41,472 bases of DNA from Aporhodopirellula aestuarii (GCF_023701485.1 NZ_JAMQBK010000097.1:1-41472), one strand, 5' to 3'; shown: positions 14,506-23,691, counted from the first letter of the stretch. Numbers and translations are program-made. Notes: a model not told the origin generated them from the letters alone.

Positions 14506-15588
14506 ATGAGCGATTCAGAAATCAAGCCGGGTGTTGTGTCCGGGAAAGCCCTCGATCGTTTGCTGCGTCATGCAAACGAGAACAACTACGCCTTGCCTGC
14601 CGTGAACGTCGTCGGGACCGATTCGGTCAACGCCGTCCTGGAAACGGCAGCGGCAGTGAACTCGCCCGTGATGGTGCAGTTTTCCAATGGTGGCGGTGTC
14701 TTTTACGCTGGCAAAAGCCTATCCAACGAGAACCAAAAAGCTGCGATCGCGGGCTGCGTCTCGGGCGCTCAACACGTCCACGTGATGGCCGAACACTACG
14801 GCGTGCCCGTTGTTCTGCACACCGACCACTGTGCCAAGAAATTGTTGCCTTGGATCGACGGACTTCTCGACGCCGGCGAAAAACACTACGCCGCGACCGG
14901 CAAGCCACTCTACAGCTCGCACATGCTGGACCTCTCCGAAGAGCCGCTCGAAGAGAACGTTGAGACCAGCAAGAAGTACTTCGAACGCATGAACAAGCTG
15001 GACATGCTGATCGAAGTCGAATTGGGCATCACCGGTGGTGAAGAAGACGGCGTGGATAACTCGGACGTCGACAGCAGCAAGCTGTACACACAACCTTCGG
15101 AAGTTGCCTACGTGTACGAAGAGCTGAGCAAGGTTTCGCCTCGTTTCACGATCGCCGCCGCGTTTGGAAACGTCCACGGCGTTTACAAACCAGGTAACGT
15201 GAGCCTGCAGCCGATCATCCTGAAGAACTCGCAAGACTTCATCATCGAGAAGTTCGGTACCGGCGAATTGCCAGTCAACTTCGTCTTCCACGGCGGATCG
15301 GGCTCGTCACGCGAAGAAATCCGCGAAGCGATCCAGTACGGTGCCATCAAGATGAACTTGGACACCGACATGCAGTGGGCAACTTGGAAGGGCGTCTTGG
15401 ACTACTACAAGAAGAACGAAGGCTACCTGCAAACCCAACTCGGCAACCCAGACGGCGACGACAAGCCGAACAAGAAGTACTACGACCCACGCGTTTGGTT
15501 GCGTGCCGGCCAAGTCTCGTTTGTCGACCGTCTCAAGGTCGCTTTCGAAGACCTCAACTGCGTCAACCGCTGCGAAGGTTTACTCTAA
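14506..15588 (+). CDS. fba: Fructose-bisphosphate aldolase, class IIa
   Basis: Class II aldolases use zinc to interconvert fructose 1,6-bisphosphate with dihydroxyacetone phosphate and glyceraldehyde 3-phosphate in glycolysis and gluconeogenesis. The 360-residue length from ATG 14506 fits the class IIa (FbaA) size. The open frame extends upstream to 14281, but that part lacks family similarity and probably contains the promoter. Conserved parts: PVVLHTDHCAKK with D107 and H108 (catalytic Asp and zinc ligand), IEVELGITGGEEDGVDN, AAFGNVHGVYKPGNV with another zinc His, FHGGSGS with the third His and phosphate loop, and MNLDTDMQ for the second phosphate. It is monocistronic, with a strong terminator. 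Confidence 0.96.
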   Translation: MSDSEIKPGVVSGKALDRLLRHANENNYALPAVNVVGTDSVNAVLETAAAVNSPVMVQFSNGGGVFYAGKSLSNENQKAAIAGCVSGAQHVHVMAEHYGVPVVLHTDHCAKKLLPWIDGLLDAGEKHYAATGKPLYSSHMLDLSEEPLEENVETSKKYFERMNKLDMLIEVELGITGGEEDGVDNSDVDSSKLYTQPSEVAYVYEELSKVSPRFTIAAAFGNVHGVYKPGNVSLQPIILKNSQDFIIEKFGTGELPVNFVFHGGSGSSREEIREAIQYGAIKMNLDTDMQWATWKGVLDYYKKNEGYLQTQLGNPDGDDKPNKKYYDPRVWLRAGQVSFVDRLKVAFEDLNCVNRCEGLL

Positions 15589-15618
15589 ACCGCGTCGCAC
15601 TCAATCGACACCCAAGCC

Positions 15619-15656
15619 AAACGGCCAATGTCCCCAAGACGTTGGCCGTTTTTTTG
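15619..15656 (+). terminator. Intrinsic terminator of the aldolase gene
   Basis: AAACGGCCAA and TTGGCCGTTT form a 10-bp stem with a 13-base loop, and the right arm runs into a stretch of T. It lies about 30 bases after the stop. Confidence 0.9.
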
Positions 15657-15730
15657 TGGTGACGCCGGATCGAGATCGCAGAAATTGGGAACGGGTTGTT
15701 GATTGATGAAGTCCAGGGAGACGCGATTGG

Positions 15731-15865
15731 AATACGGTGCCGATCGTGGCAGGACGACACATGTCATGCCTTCGGCACTTGGGGTGGTCCGTGTTGCCGT
15801 TGACCATGGACTGACGTCCATGGCTAGCTCGTGTCGTGCCGTTGGCACTGGTCGTGGTCAGGGGC
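15731..15865 (+). repeat. Direct repeat of about 135 bp, copy a
   Basis: From AATACGGTGCC through GACGACACATGTCATGCC, CCATGGACTGACGTCCATGG and GTGTCGTGCC to GGTCGTGGTCAGGGG. Copy b at 15934 repeats the whole order with few changes. CCATGGACTGACGTCCATGG contains an inner palindrome. An open frame across both copies reflects the repeat and not a gene. Confidence 0.75.
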
Positions 15866-15933
15866 GTTCTTGGCAGTCACGAAGTGACGATAGACATAAG
15901 CCCCAGATGCAAGTCCGGGGGATACGCGAGGGC

Positions 15934-16069
15934 AATACGGCACCAAGTCCTGTAGGGACGACACATGCCATGCCTTCGGCACTGGGGATGGTCCGTGTTG
16001 CCGTTGACCATGGACTGACGTACATGGCTAGCTCATGTCGTGCCTTCGGCACTGGTCGTGGTCAGGGGT
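15934..16069 (+). repeat. Direct repeat of about 135 bp, copy b, with a partial third copy to 16114
   Basis: Matches copy a from AATACGGCACC to GGTCGTGGTCAGGGG. A third, partial unit (TTGGACTAGCGTCCATGGCTAACTC up to TCGTGCC) runs to about 16110 and touches the palindromic element at 16114. ATGCAAGTCCGGGG between copies has a relative at 41290-41310. Confidence 0.7.
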
Positions 16070-16113
16070 TACTCCTTGGACTAGCGTCCATGGCTAACTC
16101 TTGTCGTGCCTTG

Positions 16114-16365
16114 GGACGTCGATTGTATTACTGAAGGATTTCAAATGTAGCGGAACGGCGCGAGCCGTCCGGTGACTCGGGACCGGACGGCCTGCGAGCT
16201 GTTGATTTAGTGAGCCGTCGGCGCTAGCCGCGGGCCTTACGGCTACGATGCGCGCATTGGACGCCCGCAGCTAGCGCTGTCGGCTCACTCATATTTTCGA
16301 AACGACTAACTCAACAGTCCGCTTGCGCCGTTCCGCTAATAAAGGCACTAAAACAATCAACGTCC
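16114..16365 (+). mobile_element. Dispersed palindromic element with a second palindrome nested in its right arm
   Basis: Outer element: GGACGTCGATTGTATTACTG, TTCAAATGTAGCGGAACGG, GCCGTCCGGT / ACCGGACGG, then after the insertion CGCCGTTCCGCTAAT and AAACAATCAACGTCC; the ends are inverted repeats. Inner element (about 16198-16318): CTGTTGATTTAGTGAGCCG with GGCGCTAGC at the left and GCTAGCGCTGTCGGCTCAC with ACTAACTCAACAG at the right, imperfect inverted repeats of the kind seen in miniature transposable elements. Short near-duplicates CCTGCG/CTTGCG flank the insertion. The same nesting is seen at 19-118. Neither encodes a transposase. Confidence 0.7.
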
Positions 16366-16460
16366 TTCGGCACTGGAATCGCAGCGATAGGCAGGGTGTT
16401 TGCTAGGCCGCTTGTGGACGCTTTGGGCTGGGTGGGTGCTTCCGCGGGATACCTGGACGC

Positions 16461-18005
16461 CTAATCGTTGCCGAGCAATTCGGTGATGGCGGCGATCGTG
16501 GCTGGATCGGGTTTGAAGGAACCGGGGCGGTAACCTTTGGCGATGTCGAGCGGGGTCCAGCCGAATTTGTTTTTGTGGTTCCATGTCTCGGGCTTCGCTC
16601 CTAGCTGGGCAACGAGCCGCACCGTCTCGGGGAAACAGCGGTACGCGGCGCCATGCATCGCAGTCTCGTTGGTTCTCGAGACCGCGTTGATGTCCAAGCC
16701 TTGGGCGACCAACATTCTCACCGCTTGCTCAACTTCCTCGGGCGTGCCTTCGTGTTCTCCGACGTGGTCGGTTCCCACTCCCGCAGCGGCCATCAAAGCG
16801 TTGACGCCGTCGACGTTGGTGAGGTGCGGGTCGGCGCCGAGTTCCAACAGCAATTCCATGAACGGCAAGTCGACTCGCTGGGCGGCGAGCAAAAACGGTG
16901 TCGCTCCGCGGGGAACGATCAACCCTTTCGCGGCTTTGCCTCGCCTGAGTTGCAAGTTGACATCGGCCCCGGCATCCACAATCGCACGAACAAAGTCGAG
17001 CGACGTCAAATTGCCACTGCCGCGTGGCGCCGGGTCACCTGCCGGGTTGTCGCCTTTTTGGGGACGCCGAACCCAACACAGAACATGCAAAGGCGCGTAC
17101 TCGCTGGACTCGTCGTTGGGATCGGCACCGCGTTCGACGAACTTCATCGCGAGTTCATAGTGGGCACTCTCAACGGCGAGCATCAGCGGCGTCATGCCTT
17201 TGCGGGCATTGCGGCCGCTCGTGTTCTTGGGGTCCATCATCTCGTTGACGCTGGCACCGCGGTCGAGCAGCGTCATCGACGCGGCGATGTGGCCTTGGCG
17301 AGCGGCGAAACATAACGGTGAGAAGCCCGAACGCAGTGTGCGGTTTAGATCGGCGCCGGCATCGAGCAGCGCGTTAATGACATCCACGTGCCCTTCGGCG
17401 GCCGCAAACATCAGCGGCGTCTGGCCCGCCCGTTCGGTCGCTTCGACTTCAGCCCCATGCTCAATCAACAAGCGACACAATTCAGCTTCACCGGTACGAG
17501 CAGCCAACATGAGCGGTGTCGTTTTCCCGGGGCCGCGCATGTCAACTTTTGCGCCGTGCTGCAGCAGCGAGGTGGCGGTTTCGAGGTTGCCAATGCGGCA
17601 TGCGATCGATAGCGGTGTGATTTCGAAGTACGTGACCGCATTGGGATCGGCGCCTTCGTCGAGCAGACGCTGCACCCACTCGTCGTTGTCGTGGTGGACG
17701 GCCCAGTGCAATGGGGTCATCCCATCGCCTCGGGCTTGATTGACCAAACTTTCGTGGGCCCGCTCATCGCTTTCGGCTCGCGTTTTGAGCAGCGACTCGG
17801 ACGTCGCCCAATCTTCGCGTTCAACCGCCTCGACCAGACTCAGGTTCGGTGCTGCGGCCTCGCAAACAGGCGCGACGATCCAACCAACAACACCGACGCA
17901 ACTCAAGACGCTGGCAATCCGAACGACGCCGGCCATGCCCAAACGCGTCCGAGCGGGCTGCGTTGCAACGGCTCGCGTGATAGCAGAATGATCTCGTTCA
18001 AACAT
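16461..18005 (-). CDS. Ankyrin-repeat protein, secreted or membrane-anchored
   Basis: A 514-residue protein with an N-terminal hydrophobic segment (residues 26-50) that would direct it across or into the membrane, then about ten ankyrin repeats from residue 55 to the end. The repeats are clear: GMTPLHWAVHHDNDEWVQRLLDEGAD, TTPLMLAARTGEAELCRLLIEHGA, QTPLMFAAAEGHVDVINALLDAGAD and more. Ankyrin repeats bind other proteins; no enzyme domain is present. The start overlaps the end of the DUF1552 gene by 8 bp, so it is the third gene of that operon. Trios of this kind occur in planctomycetes; the ankyrin protein may scaffold the other two, which is inference. Confidence 0.92.
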   Translation of the reverse strand: MFERDHSAITRAVATQPARTRLGMAGVVRIASVLSCVGVVGWIVAPVCEAAAPNLSLVEAVEREDWATSESLLKTRAESDERAHESLVNQARGDGMTPLHWAVHHDNDEWVQRLLDEGADPNAVTYFEITPLSIACRIGNLETATSLLQHGAKVDMRGPGKTTPLMLAARTGEAELCRLLIEHGAEVEATERAGQTPLMFAAAEGHVDVINALLDAGADLNRTLRSGFSPLCFAARQGHIAASMTLLDRGASVNEMMDPKNTSGRNARKGMTPLMLAVESAHYELAMKFVERGADPNDESSEYAPLHVLCWVRRPQKGDNPAGDPAPRGSGNLTSLDFVRAIVDAGADVNLQLRRGKAAKGLIVPRGATPFLLAAQRVDLPFMELLLELGADPHLTNVDGVNALMAAAGVGTDHVGEHEGTPEEVEQAVRMLVAQGLDINAVSRTNETAMHGAAYRCFPETVRLVAQLGAKPETWNHKNKFGWTPLDIAKGYRPGSFKPDPATIAAITELLGND

Positions 18006-19335
18006 CGAATAGCGCGTCCACTTGTCCGGTGCTGTCGGCGAATTTGTCCAGCGGCACGCCGACTTTGTTGAGCAACGTCAGGTGCAGGTTCGACAACGGT
18101 TCGGCTTTGTCGTAACGCAGATGCCGTCCGCCCCGCATGTAGCCGGCAGCGCCACCGGCGACGAGGATCGGCAGATTCTTGTGATCGTGTGCGTCGGGAT
18201 CCCCCATCCCGCTGCCGTACATGTACAGGGAGTGGTCGAGCAGCGTGCCATTGCCTTCGGGGATGGCGGCCATCTTTTCGAGGAATTCGGCGAACAGTGA
18301 AACGTGGAATTGGTTGATCTTGGCAACCTTCGCGAGCTTTTCCGGATTGCCGCCGTGGTGAGTGACTGGGTGATGGGGATCGGGGACGCCGATTTCGGGA
18401 TACGTCCGCGTGCTGGCTTCGCGGGCGAGTTGGAAGGTGACAATCCGGGTGATGTCACCCTGAAACGCGAGCAGTTGCAGATCGAACATTAGCCGCGCGT
18501 GATCGGCATAAGCGACGGGCACGCCCACGGGTCGATCGAGATCGGGTAGCGGGTTGTCTTTGGCGGTGGCGAGCGAACGATCGATCCGACGTTCGACTTC
18601 ACGGATGCTCTCGACGTACTGATCGATCTTGTTGCGATCGCCCCCACCGAGCCGTTGTTTGAGACGTTTGATTTCCGTCGTGACGCTGTCGAGCAGGCTG
18701 GCTCGACGACGCATCGCTTCGCTGCGTTGTTCGGGAGTGCCGCCTTCGCCAAAGAGTTGTTCAAAGACGATCCGCGGGTGAGCTTCCGAAGGCAAAGGCG
18801 TCGTTGGCGAGGACCACGAGAGATTGTTTTGATAGACGCAAGCGTAACCGTTGTCACACTGGCCGACGGTCGACAACAGATCCATCGCAAGTTCAAGCGA
18901 AGGGAGTTGTGTTTCGTGACCGAAATGTTTGGCGGCGATTTGGTCGACGGTGGTGCCGAGGTAATAGTCGCTGCTCTCGGTCAGTTTGGCTTGCGCGGCG
19001 CTAAGGAACGCGGCATTGGACGTGGCGTGAGACCCGGGATAGGCGTTCTGCAGATCCATTCCCGTGATCACGCACAGTTGTTGCTTGACCGATTCGAGCG
19101 ACGCGAGGCTGGACGGCAACTGATCGAGTGTGTCGTCTTTGGGCGTCCATTCCGCGGGGTTGTAACCCATCGGCGTGTAGATGTATCCGATCCGGCGAAG
19201 ATTCGTATCGGCCGCGGGCGTCAGTTCCTCTGCGGTCAGCGAAGGGACCATCGCGTCGAGCAGCGGAAGTGCGATGGCGGTGCCCATGCCTCGTAATACG
19301 GTGCGACGCGGCAATGATTTCTTTTGCAGAAACAT
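17998..19335 (-). CDS. DUF1552 family exported protein (Tat signal)
   Basis: The 445-residue product from the start at 19335 begins MFLQKKSLPRRTVLRGMGTA, a twin-arginine signal; the frame is open to 19437 but the extra part lies in the upstream gene's end and has no family match. AAGG lies 8 bases before this start. The rest matches DUF1552 along its length, including YTPMGYNPAEWTP, LSSVEQ-like coils and MYGSGMGDPDAHDHKNLPILVAGGAAGYMRGGRHL. DUF1552 proteins resemble metal-dependent sulfatase-like folds (alkaline-phosphatase superfamily), but their substrate is unknown. The gene sits 28 bp after the DUF1592 gene and overlaps the ankyrin gene, so the three are surely co-transcribed. Confidence 0.93.
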   Translation of the reverse strand: MFLQKKSLPRRTVLRGMGTAIALPLLDAMVPSLTAEELTPAADTNLRRIGYIYTPMGYNPAEWTPKDDTLDQLPSSLASLESVKQQLCVITGMDLQNAYPGSHATSNAAFLSAAQAKLTESSDYYLGTTVDQIAAKHFGHETQLPSLELAMDLLSTVGQCDNGYACVYQNNLSWSSPTTPLPSEAHPRIVFEQLFGEGGTPEQRSEAMRRRASLLDSVTTEIKRLKQRLGGGDRNKIDQYVESIREVERRIDRSLATAKDNPLPDLDRPVGVPVAYADHARLMFDLQLLAFQGDITRIVTFQLAREASTRTYPEIGVPDPHHPVTHHGGNPEKLAKVAKINQFHVSLFAEFLEKMAAIPEGNGTLLDHSLYMYGSGMGDPDAHDHKNLPILVAGGAAGYMRGGRHLRYDKAEPLSNLHLTLLNKVGVPLDKFADSTGQVDALFDV

Positions 19336-19363
19336 GGAAAAGCCTTGGGCTGAGTGGTGGGGA

Positions 19364-21853
19364 TTAAAGGCGGGATCGGTTTTGGAACTGGGGACTCGCG
19401 ACGATGCCCTGGATGATGTTCGAAACTCGGTAATCATCTTCCGCGGCTTGCCGAACGATGCCGCGGATCGCGGCGGCGTCGTGGTGCGTGACGACCCGGC
19501 CGAGTGCGAAGGTCATCAGTTTCTCAGCGAAACAGCTGACGAACATTTCGGGATGTTCGAGCAGGCTCGCTTCGAGGTCTTCGACACCATCCACTTCCGT
19601 TCCGTCAGGCAGTGTCCCAGACGCATCGATCGGGTATTCGCCATCATACGTTCTCCATCGGCCGACCGCATCATAATGGTCGAGAGAAAAACCTACCGGA
19701 TCGATCAGGGCGTGACAGGACGCACAAGCGTCGTTCTGGCGATGCAGGGCGAGACGCTCGCGGAACGTCGTCGGCGTCAGGGCCGATTTTTCCTTCAGCG
19801 TGGGAACGTCCGGGGGCGGAGGCGGCGGGGGCGTGCCGACAATGTTTTCCAAGATCCAGTTGCCGCGAATCGTGGGCGAGGTTCGCGTGGCATACGAGGT
19901 CACCGACAGGATGCTGCCGTGACGCAGGATCCCGCCGCGATGCGAGTCCGCCGGCAAAGCGACTTGGCGGAATTCGTCACCCAGGACGCCGGGGATGTCG
20001 TAGTGTCGGGCGAGTCGTTCGTTGAGGAACGTGAAGTCGCTGTCGATCATCGCCAAGATGCTGGCGTCGGTTTGCAAAACGTGAGCGAACACCGATGCCG
20101 TTTCGCCACGGAAGGCTCGCCGGAGGTTCTCGTCAAAGTCGGGGAACAACCGCAGGTCGGGCGTGATCGCGTCGAGGTTTCGCAAGTACAACCACTGGGC
20201 GGCGAAGTGATCGACGAGACTTTGAGAACGTTGATCCGCCAACATCCGTGCGACTTGATCATGAATCACCGCGGGATCCGACAGCGATCCGGAGGCGGCG
20301 AGATCGAGGAGATCTTCGTCCGGCAAACTGCTCCACAGGAACGCCGCCATCCGCGAGGCGAGTTCGAATTCACTGATCCGAACGATCGGCTCGGAGGAAC
20401 CGGGATCCACGGGCCGTTCGACGTGGAAGAGGAAGTTGGGGTTAACGAGAATCGACGCCACGCCGCGTTCGATGCCCAGTTCGAATCGGTCATTCGGGTC
20501 GAGATCGTTGTCCTCACGGATCGCTTCTTCGAAAAAGTTCATCGCAGTGGCGATGTCGGCATCGGTCACGTCCCGGCGAAAAGCGATCCGTGAAAGTCGA
20601 CGGAAAATGGAATCCGCGGCCGCGAGTTGGGATTCGATGTCCGACGACTGTGGACGTTCGGCGAAAATGATACGCCGACTCGGAGTGTCGGCGGCGCCGG
20701 CGGGCAACTCCGTATCGTTTTCAGGCAGCGAGAGCGGTCCGACGATGGCGACTTCGAACAGGGCCGGTTGTTGTCGCGGGTGTCGGTGTCGGTTGTAGGC
20801 GGAATCGAACGGTTGACGTTTGATTTCGAGCAGCGAATCACCTTGGCTAACAAAGGTGACCGCGATGTCGTGCGGCCCCGCGGTGATCGGGACTCGCACG
20901 TTGAGGTTCGCGTCGATCAACGTGTCGTCGCGGTTGCCCTTGGGCGGCTCGAGCGTCCAGCGATGCGTGGGTTTGCGATCGATGAGCACGTCGAGGTCAT
21001 GGGGACGGAATAGCCCTTCAATCATTTCATCCCGGTCGCGGGTTAATCGAACGGCGATTTCATAAACGCCGGACTCCGCAAACGTGTGCCGGATGTTCGT
21101 GCCGCCACGCGTGCCCAACGGCAATCCTGCGATGTGTTGCTCTTGGGTGAGGTCGGCGGGCAAACGAACGTTGATGCCCATCGGCGTGCCGACTTGCCGT
21201 CCGATCGCGATACGGCTGATTTGTTCCGCCGCCGTCAAGTATCGACTCATTAAGGATGGCGACAGATCACCGACGGTGATGTTATCGAATCCGCCGCTGG
21301 ATTCATCCTTGGGTAACCACGCGGTGATGTCGACTTCGATGCCCAACAGATCGCGGACGCTGTTTTGATATTCGGTGCGGGTGAGCCGGCGGAGCGAATC
21401 GACGTTGGGAATTCGCGGCGTGTCGGCGGCGACGGAATCGAGCACACGACCGAGCGATTCGATGGCGGCGTGATATTCGTCATCGGTGGGTCGATCAGCG
21501 TCGGCCGGCGGCATCTGTCGCGAAGCGATCCGTTTGAACGCGGTCTCCCAATCGGCGAGCGGATCGGAGGCTACGGTTGCCGTTCGTTGAGGCGACCAAT
21601 CGACTTGCGAGAGCGGGACCGATTCGACGTCAAAGTCCGCGATCGCGTCGGCTTGGTTATGACAATCCATACAATATTGATCAACGAACGACTCGACCGC
21701 CGATTGGTCGGCGATGAGACCGTTTGAGACTGTATGGTCTGCCGCAATAACCGACGTGGGCGAGAACGCGGTGAGCGTCTCGAGCAGCAGAAAGCCCAGT
21801 AGAAGACGACTGTACGGGCTCCGCGGAAACGTGCCCCAAAACTTTTGAATCAT
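19364..21853 (-). CDS. DUF1592/DUF1588-type multidomain cytochrome c-like protein
   Basis: An 829-residue exported protein with the planctomycete domain order DUF1587 (about 130-195), DUF1595 (410-470), DUF1592 (480-610), DUF1588 (625-725) and DUF1585 (740-820). The signal peptide covers residues 13-38. Two CxxCH haem-binding motifs are visible: C61-C64-H65 in YCMDCHN and C710-C713-H714 in ACASCHALIDP. The GTPPPPPPPDVPTL segment is a hallmark of DUF1588. It would be a periplasmic c-type cytochrome, paired in operons with DUF1552 proteins; a redox role in breaking down complex organic matter is often guessed but unproven. It is first in the operon and divergent from the acyltransferase gene. 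Confidence 0.95.
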   Translation of the reverse strand: MIQKFWGTFPRSPYSRLLLGFLLLETLTAFSPTSVIAADHTVSNGLIADQSAVESFVDQYCMDCHNQADAIADFDVESVPLSQVDWSPQRTATVASDPLADWETAFKRIASRQMPPADADRPTDDEYHAAIESLGRVLDSVAADTPRIPNVDSLRRLTRTEYQNSVRDLLGIEVDITAWLPKDESSGGFDNITVGDLSPSLMSRYLTAAEQISRIAIGRQVGTPMGINVRLPADLTQEQHIAGLPLGTRGGTNIRHTFAESGVYEIAVRLTRDRDEMIEGLFRPHDLDVLIDRKPTHRWTLEPPKGNRDDTLIDANLNVRVPITAGPHDIAVTFVSQGDSLLEIKRQPFDSAYNRHRHPRQQPALFEVAIVGPLSLPENDTELPAGAADTPSRRIIFAERPQSSDIESQLAAADSIFRRLSRIAFRRDVTDADIATAMNFFEEAIREDNDLDPNDRFELGIERGVASILVNPNFLFHVERPVDPGSSEPIVRISEFELASRMAAFLWSSLPDEDLLDLAASGSLSDPAVIHDQVARMLADQRSQSLVDHFAAQWLYLRNLDAITPDLRLFPDFDENLRRAFRGETASVFAHVLQTDASILAMIDSDFTFLNERLARHYDIPGVLGDEFRQVALPADSHRGGILRHGSILSVTSYATRTSPTIRGNWILENIVGTPPPPPPPDVPTLKEKSALTPTTFRERLALHRQNDACASCHALIDPVGFSLDHYDAVGRWRTYDGEYPIDASGTLPDGTEVDGVEDLEASLLEHPEMFVSCFAEKLMTFALGRVVTHHDAAAIRGIVRQAAEDDYRVSNIIQGIVASPQFQNRSRL

Positions 21854-22079
21854 ACAAAACCGCCAAAAAACCGATAAAATCTGATATCGAGTTTACTATT
21901 GTTTAGGTTCGAGATCTTTCGGCGAGCTACGTTTTTGCGTCAAACGACGCACTGGATCACGCCTCTTGCTCTGAAAACGCCCCTCAATTTCAGGCTGGGT
22001 TGGCAATTTTCTTATCGCCGTTGCTCGCATCAATCGAGCCGTTTCAACCAACTCACCGCATGAACGCGGGAGAGATTCC

Positions 22080-23480
22080 ATGTCCACAGCCCAAGCCACT
22101 CAAGCCGCCACCCCGGTTCGATCGCCCCGATTGTTCCCATTATATCTGACGCCATTCGAAGAATATATGTTATGGGACGACCGGGTGGACTATCCAATGA
22201 CATTTATTGTCAAAATGGAGTTCGACGGTGAAATCGATCGCCATGCGATCACCCGCGCCTTGCCGTTGGCCTTGGATCGCCACCCGTTGTTACAAGCGAT
22301 CGTGCAACCGGCCAAAGGCAATCGCGATTGTTGGGTCGCGGCGCCGAATCCTCATGTAGAGATCTCATGGGGCGAGATTGGCGAGCCATTGGAACTCCCC
22401 AAAGGCGAAGCGATCGACTTGCGCAGCGAAGTCGGATTGCGAGTTTGGATTCGAACGGGTGAGGGCCGCTGCGTGATCACGACGCAGTTTCACCATGCCA
22501 CCTGTGATGGCATCGGTGCCTACCAACTGCTCGGTGATTGGTTGTGGTTCTATGCCGATTTGGTTGGTGAACCCGTCGATGCACCGTTACCGGACTTCGA
22601 TCCGCTGCAATTACGGATGCGAGTCAAAGCGTCGTACAACGTTGAGCGTTATCGCGACGCCAATGGCAAGATCACGTTTGATCGCCCAGAGGCTTACAGA
22701 CTCGCCATTCAAACAATGCATTCGCTGTCGACCAAACGTGGCAAGCGAGAAACTCCCGCGGGAGACAAACCTGAGCCGTTGTTCCCCGGTCTATGCGACT
22801 TCGAATTTGATAAGCTTCGCTATAAAAAACTCAGACATGTTGCCGAAGCGAGAGGCCAAGCAACCAACGAGTTATTGATCCAACAACTGCTGGTTTCCTT
22901 GAACACGTGGAGCGATCTTCAAGGCGATCGACATCGCGGCAAGTACTGCATCATGATGCCGATGGACTTGCGGGAAGCCGACACGCGATTGTCGACGGCT
23001 GCGAACTTGGTCACATACGCATTGATTCGTCGCCGGCGGAGCGAATGTGTTGACACACCTCAGTTGATCGATTCACTCGCTCAAGAACTACTCAAACTCA
23101 AACACACGCGACACACCACCCCGTTCATGAACGTGATGGCGTTCTTAACCCGCGTGCCGACGTGGCTCAAACGGGGCTTCGCCGGACGCCGCCGATTGGC
23201 AACGGCGATCGTTTCGAACACGGGTGATCCGACGAAGCGGTTCAGCGTCTCGTTCCCGAGCGTGAAAGGTTTGCTGAAGGCTGGCAACCTGTTGATGACC
23301 GACATCAACGGTGTGCCTCCGATGCGTAACGGCACACGTCTGACGATTTCGGTGTTTACCTATCGTCGTGTGCTTAAGATCTGCTTGCGCTGCGATCCGC
23401 AGCGGTTCTCTGTCGAAGACAGCCGTGATTTCTTGAACCACTACGTGGCATCGATTGAAAATCTACTCGCGGATGCTTAA
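22080..23480 (+). CDS. Stand-alone condensation-like/wax ester synthase-like acyltransferase
   Basis: A 466-residue soluble protein of the chloramphenicol acetyltransferase-like superfamily (NRPS condensation domains, wax ester synthases, papA-type acyltransferases). The catalytic motif HHxxxDG is present as H138-H139-A-T-C-D143-G144, with H139 as general base. LPLALDRHPLLQAIV near residue 65 and the C-terminal RLTISVFTYRRVLKICLRCDP are the typical flanking parts; the family's DFG/solvent-channel residues are not seen in usual form. It has no carrier-protein or adenylation partner here, so it likely acylates a small molecule or lipid in the cytosol. GGGAGAG lies 6 bases before the ATG. Confidence 0.82.
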   Translation: MSTAQATQAATPVRSPRLFPLYLTPFEEYMLWDDRVDYPMTFIVKMEFDGEIDRHAITRALPLALDRHPLLQAIVQPAKGNRDCWVAAPNPHVEISWGEIGEPLELPKGEAIDLRSEVGLRVWIRTGEGRCVITTQFHHATCDGIGAYQLLGDWLWFYADLVGEPVDAPLPDFDPLQLRMRVKASYNVERYRDANGKITFDRPEAYRLAIQTMHSLSTKRGKRETPAGDKPEPLFPGLCDFEFDKLRYKKLRHVAEARGQATNELLIQQLLVSLNTWSDLQGDRHRGKYCIMMPMDLREADTRLSTAANLVTYALIRRRRSECVDTPQLIDSLAQELLKLKHTRHTTPFMNVMAFLTRVPTWLKRGFAGRRRLATAIVSNTGDPTKRFSVSFPSVKGLLKAGNLLMTDINGVPPMRNGTRLTISVFTYRRVLKICLRCDPQRFSVEDSRDFLNHYVASIENLLADA

Positions 23481-23550
23481 ACGGACAGCGTCACCAATCA
23501 CTTAGCTCGGGCTCTCCGAGACCGAGTATTGCGCGCGTTACCCACTTTCT

Positions 23551-23691
23551 GAGCCTCGGGGGACGTTGATTGTTTTAGTGCCTTTTTTAGCGGAACGGCG
23601 CGAGCCGTCCGGTCCCGAGTCACCAGACGGCTCGCGCCGTTCCGCTACATTTGAAATCTTTCAGTAATACAATCGACGTCCCGAGAGGCTC
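23551..23691 (-). repeat. Dispersed palindromic element, complete copy, reverse orientation
   Basis: Flanks GAGCCTCGGGGGACGTTGATTG and CAATCGACGTCCCGAGAGGCTC are inverted repeats; inside are CACTAAAA (reversed), TAGCGGAACGGCGCGAGCCGTCCGGT and the matching right arm with CATTTGAAAT. It continues into GCTACGTGAGAGAC, shared with 39133. Confidence 0.75.

Noticed and set aside
15703..16134. 143-codon plus-strand frame with internal repetition
   Set aside because: It is produced by the 135-bp direct repeats; no start signal and no homology pattern.
19181..20593. 470-codon plus-strand open frame
   Set aside because: It lies antisense to the clear DUF1592 gene, has arginine-rich low-quality composition and no family signs; it is a shadow of high-GC coding sequence.
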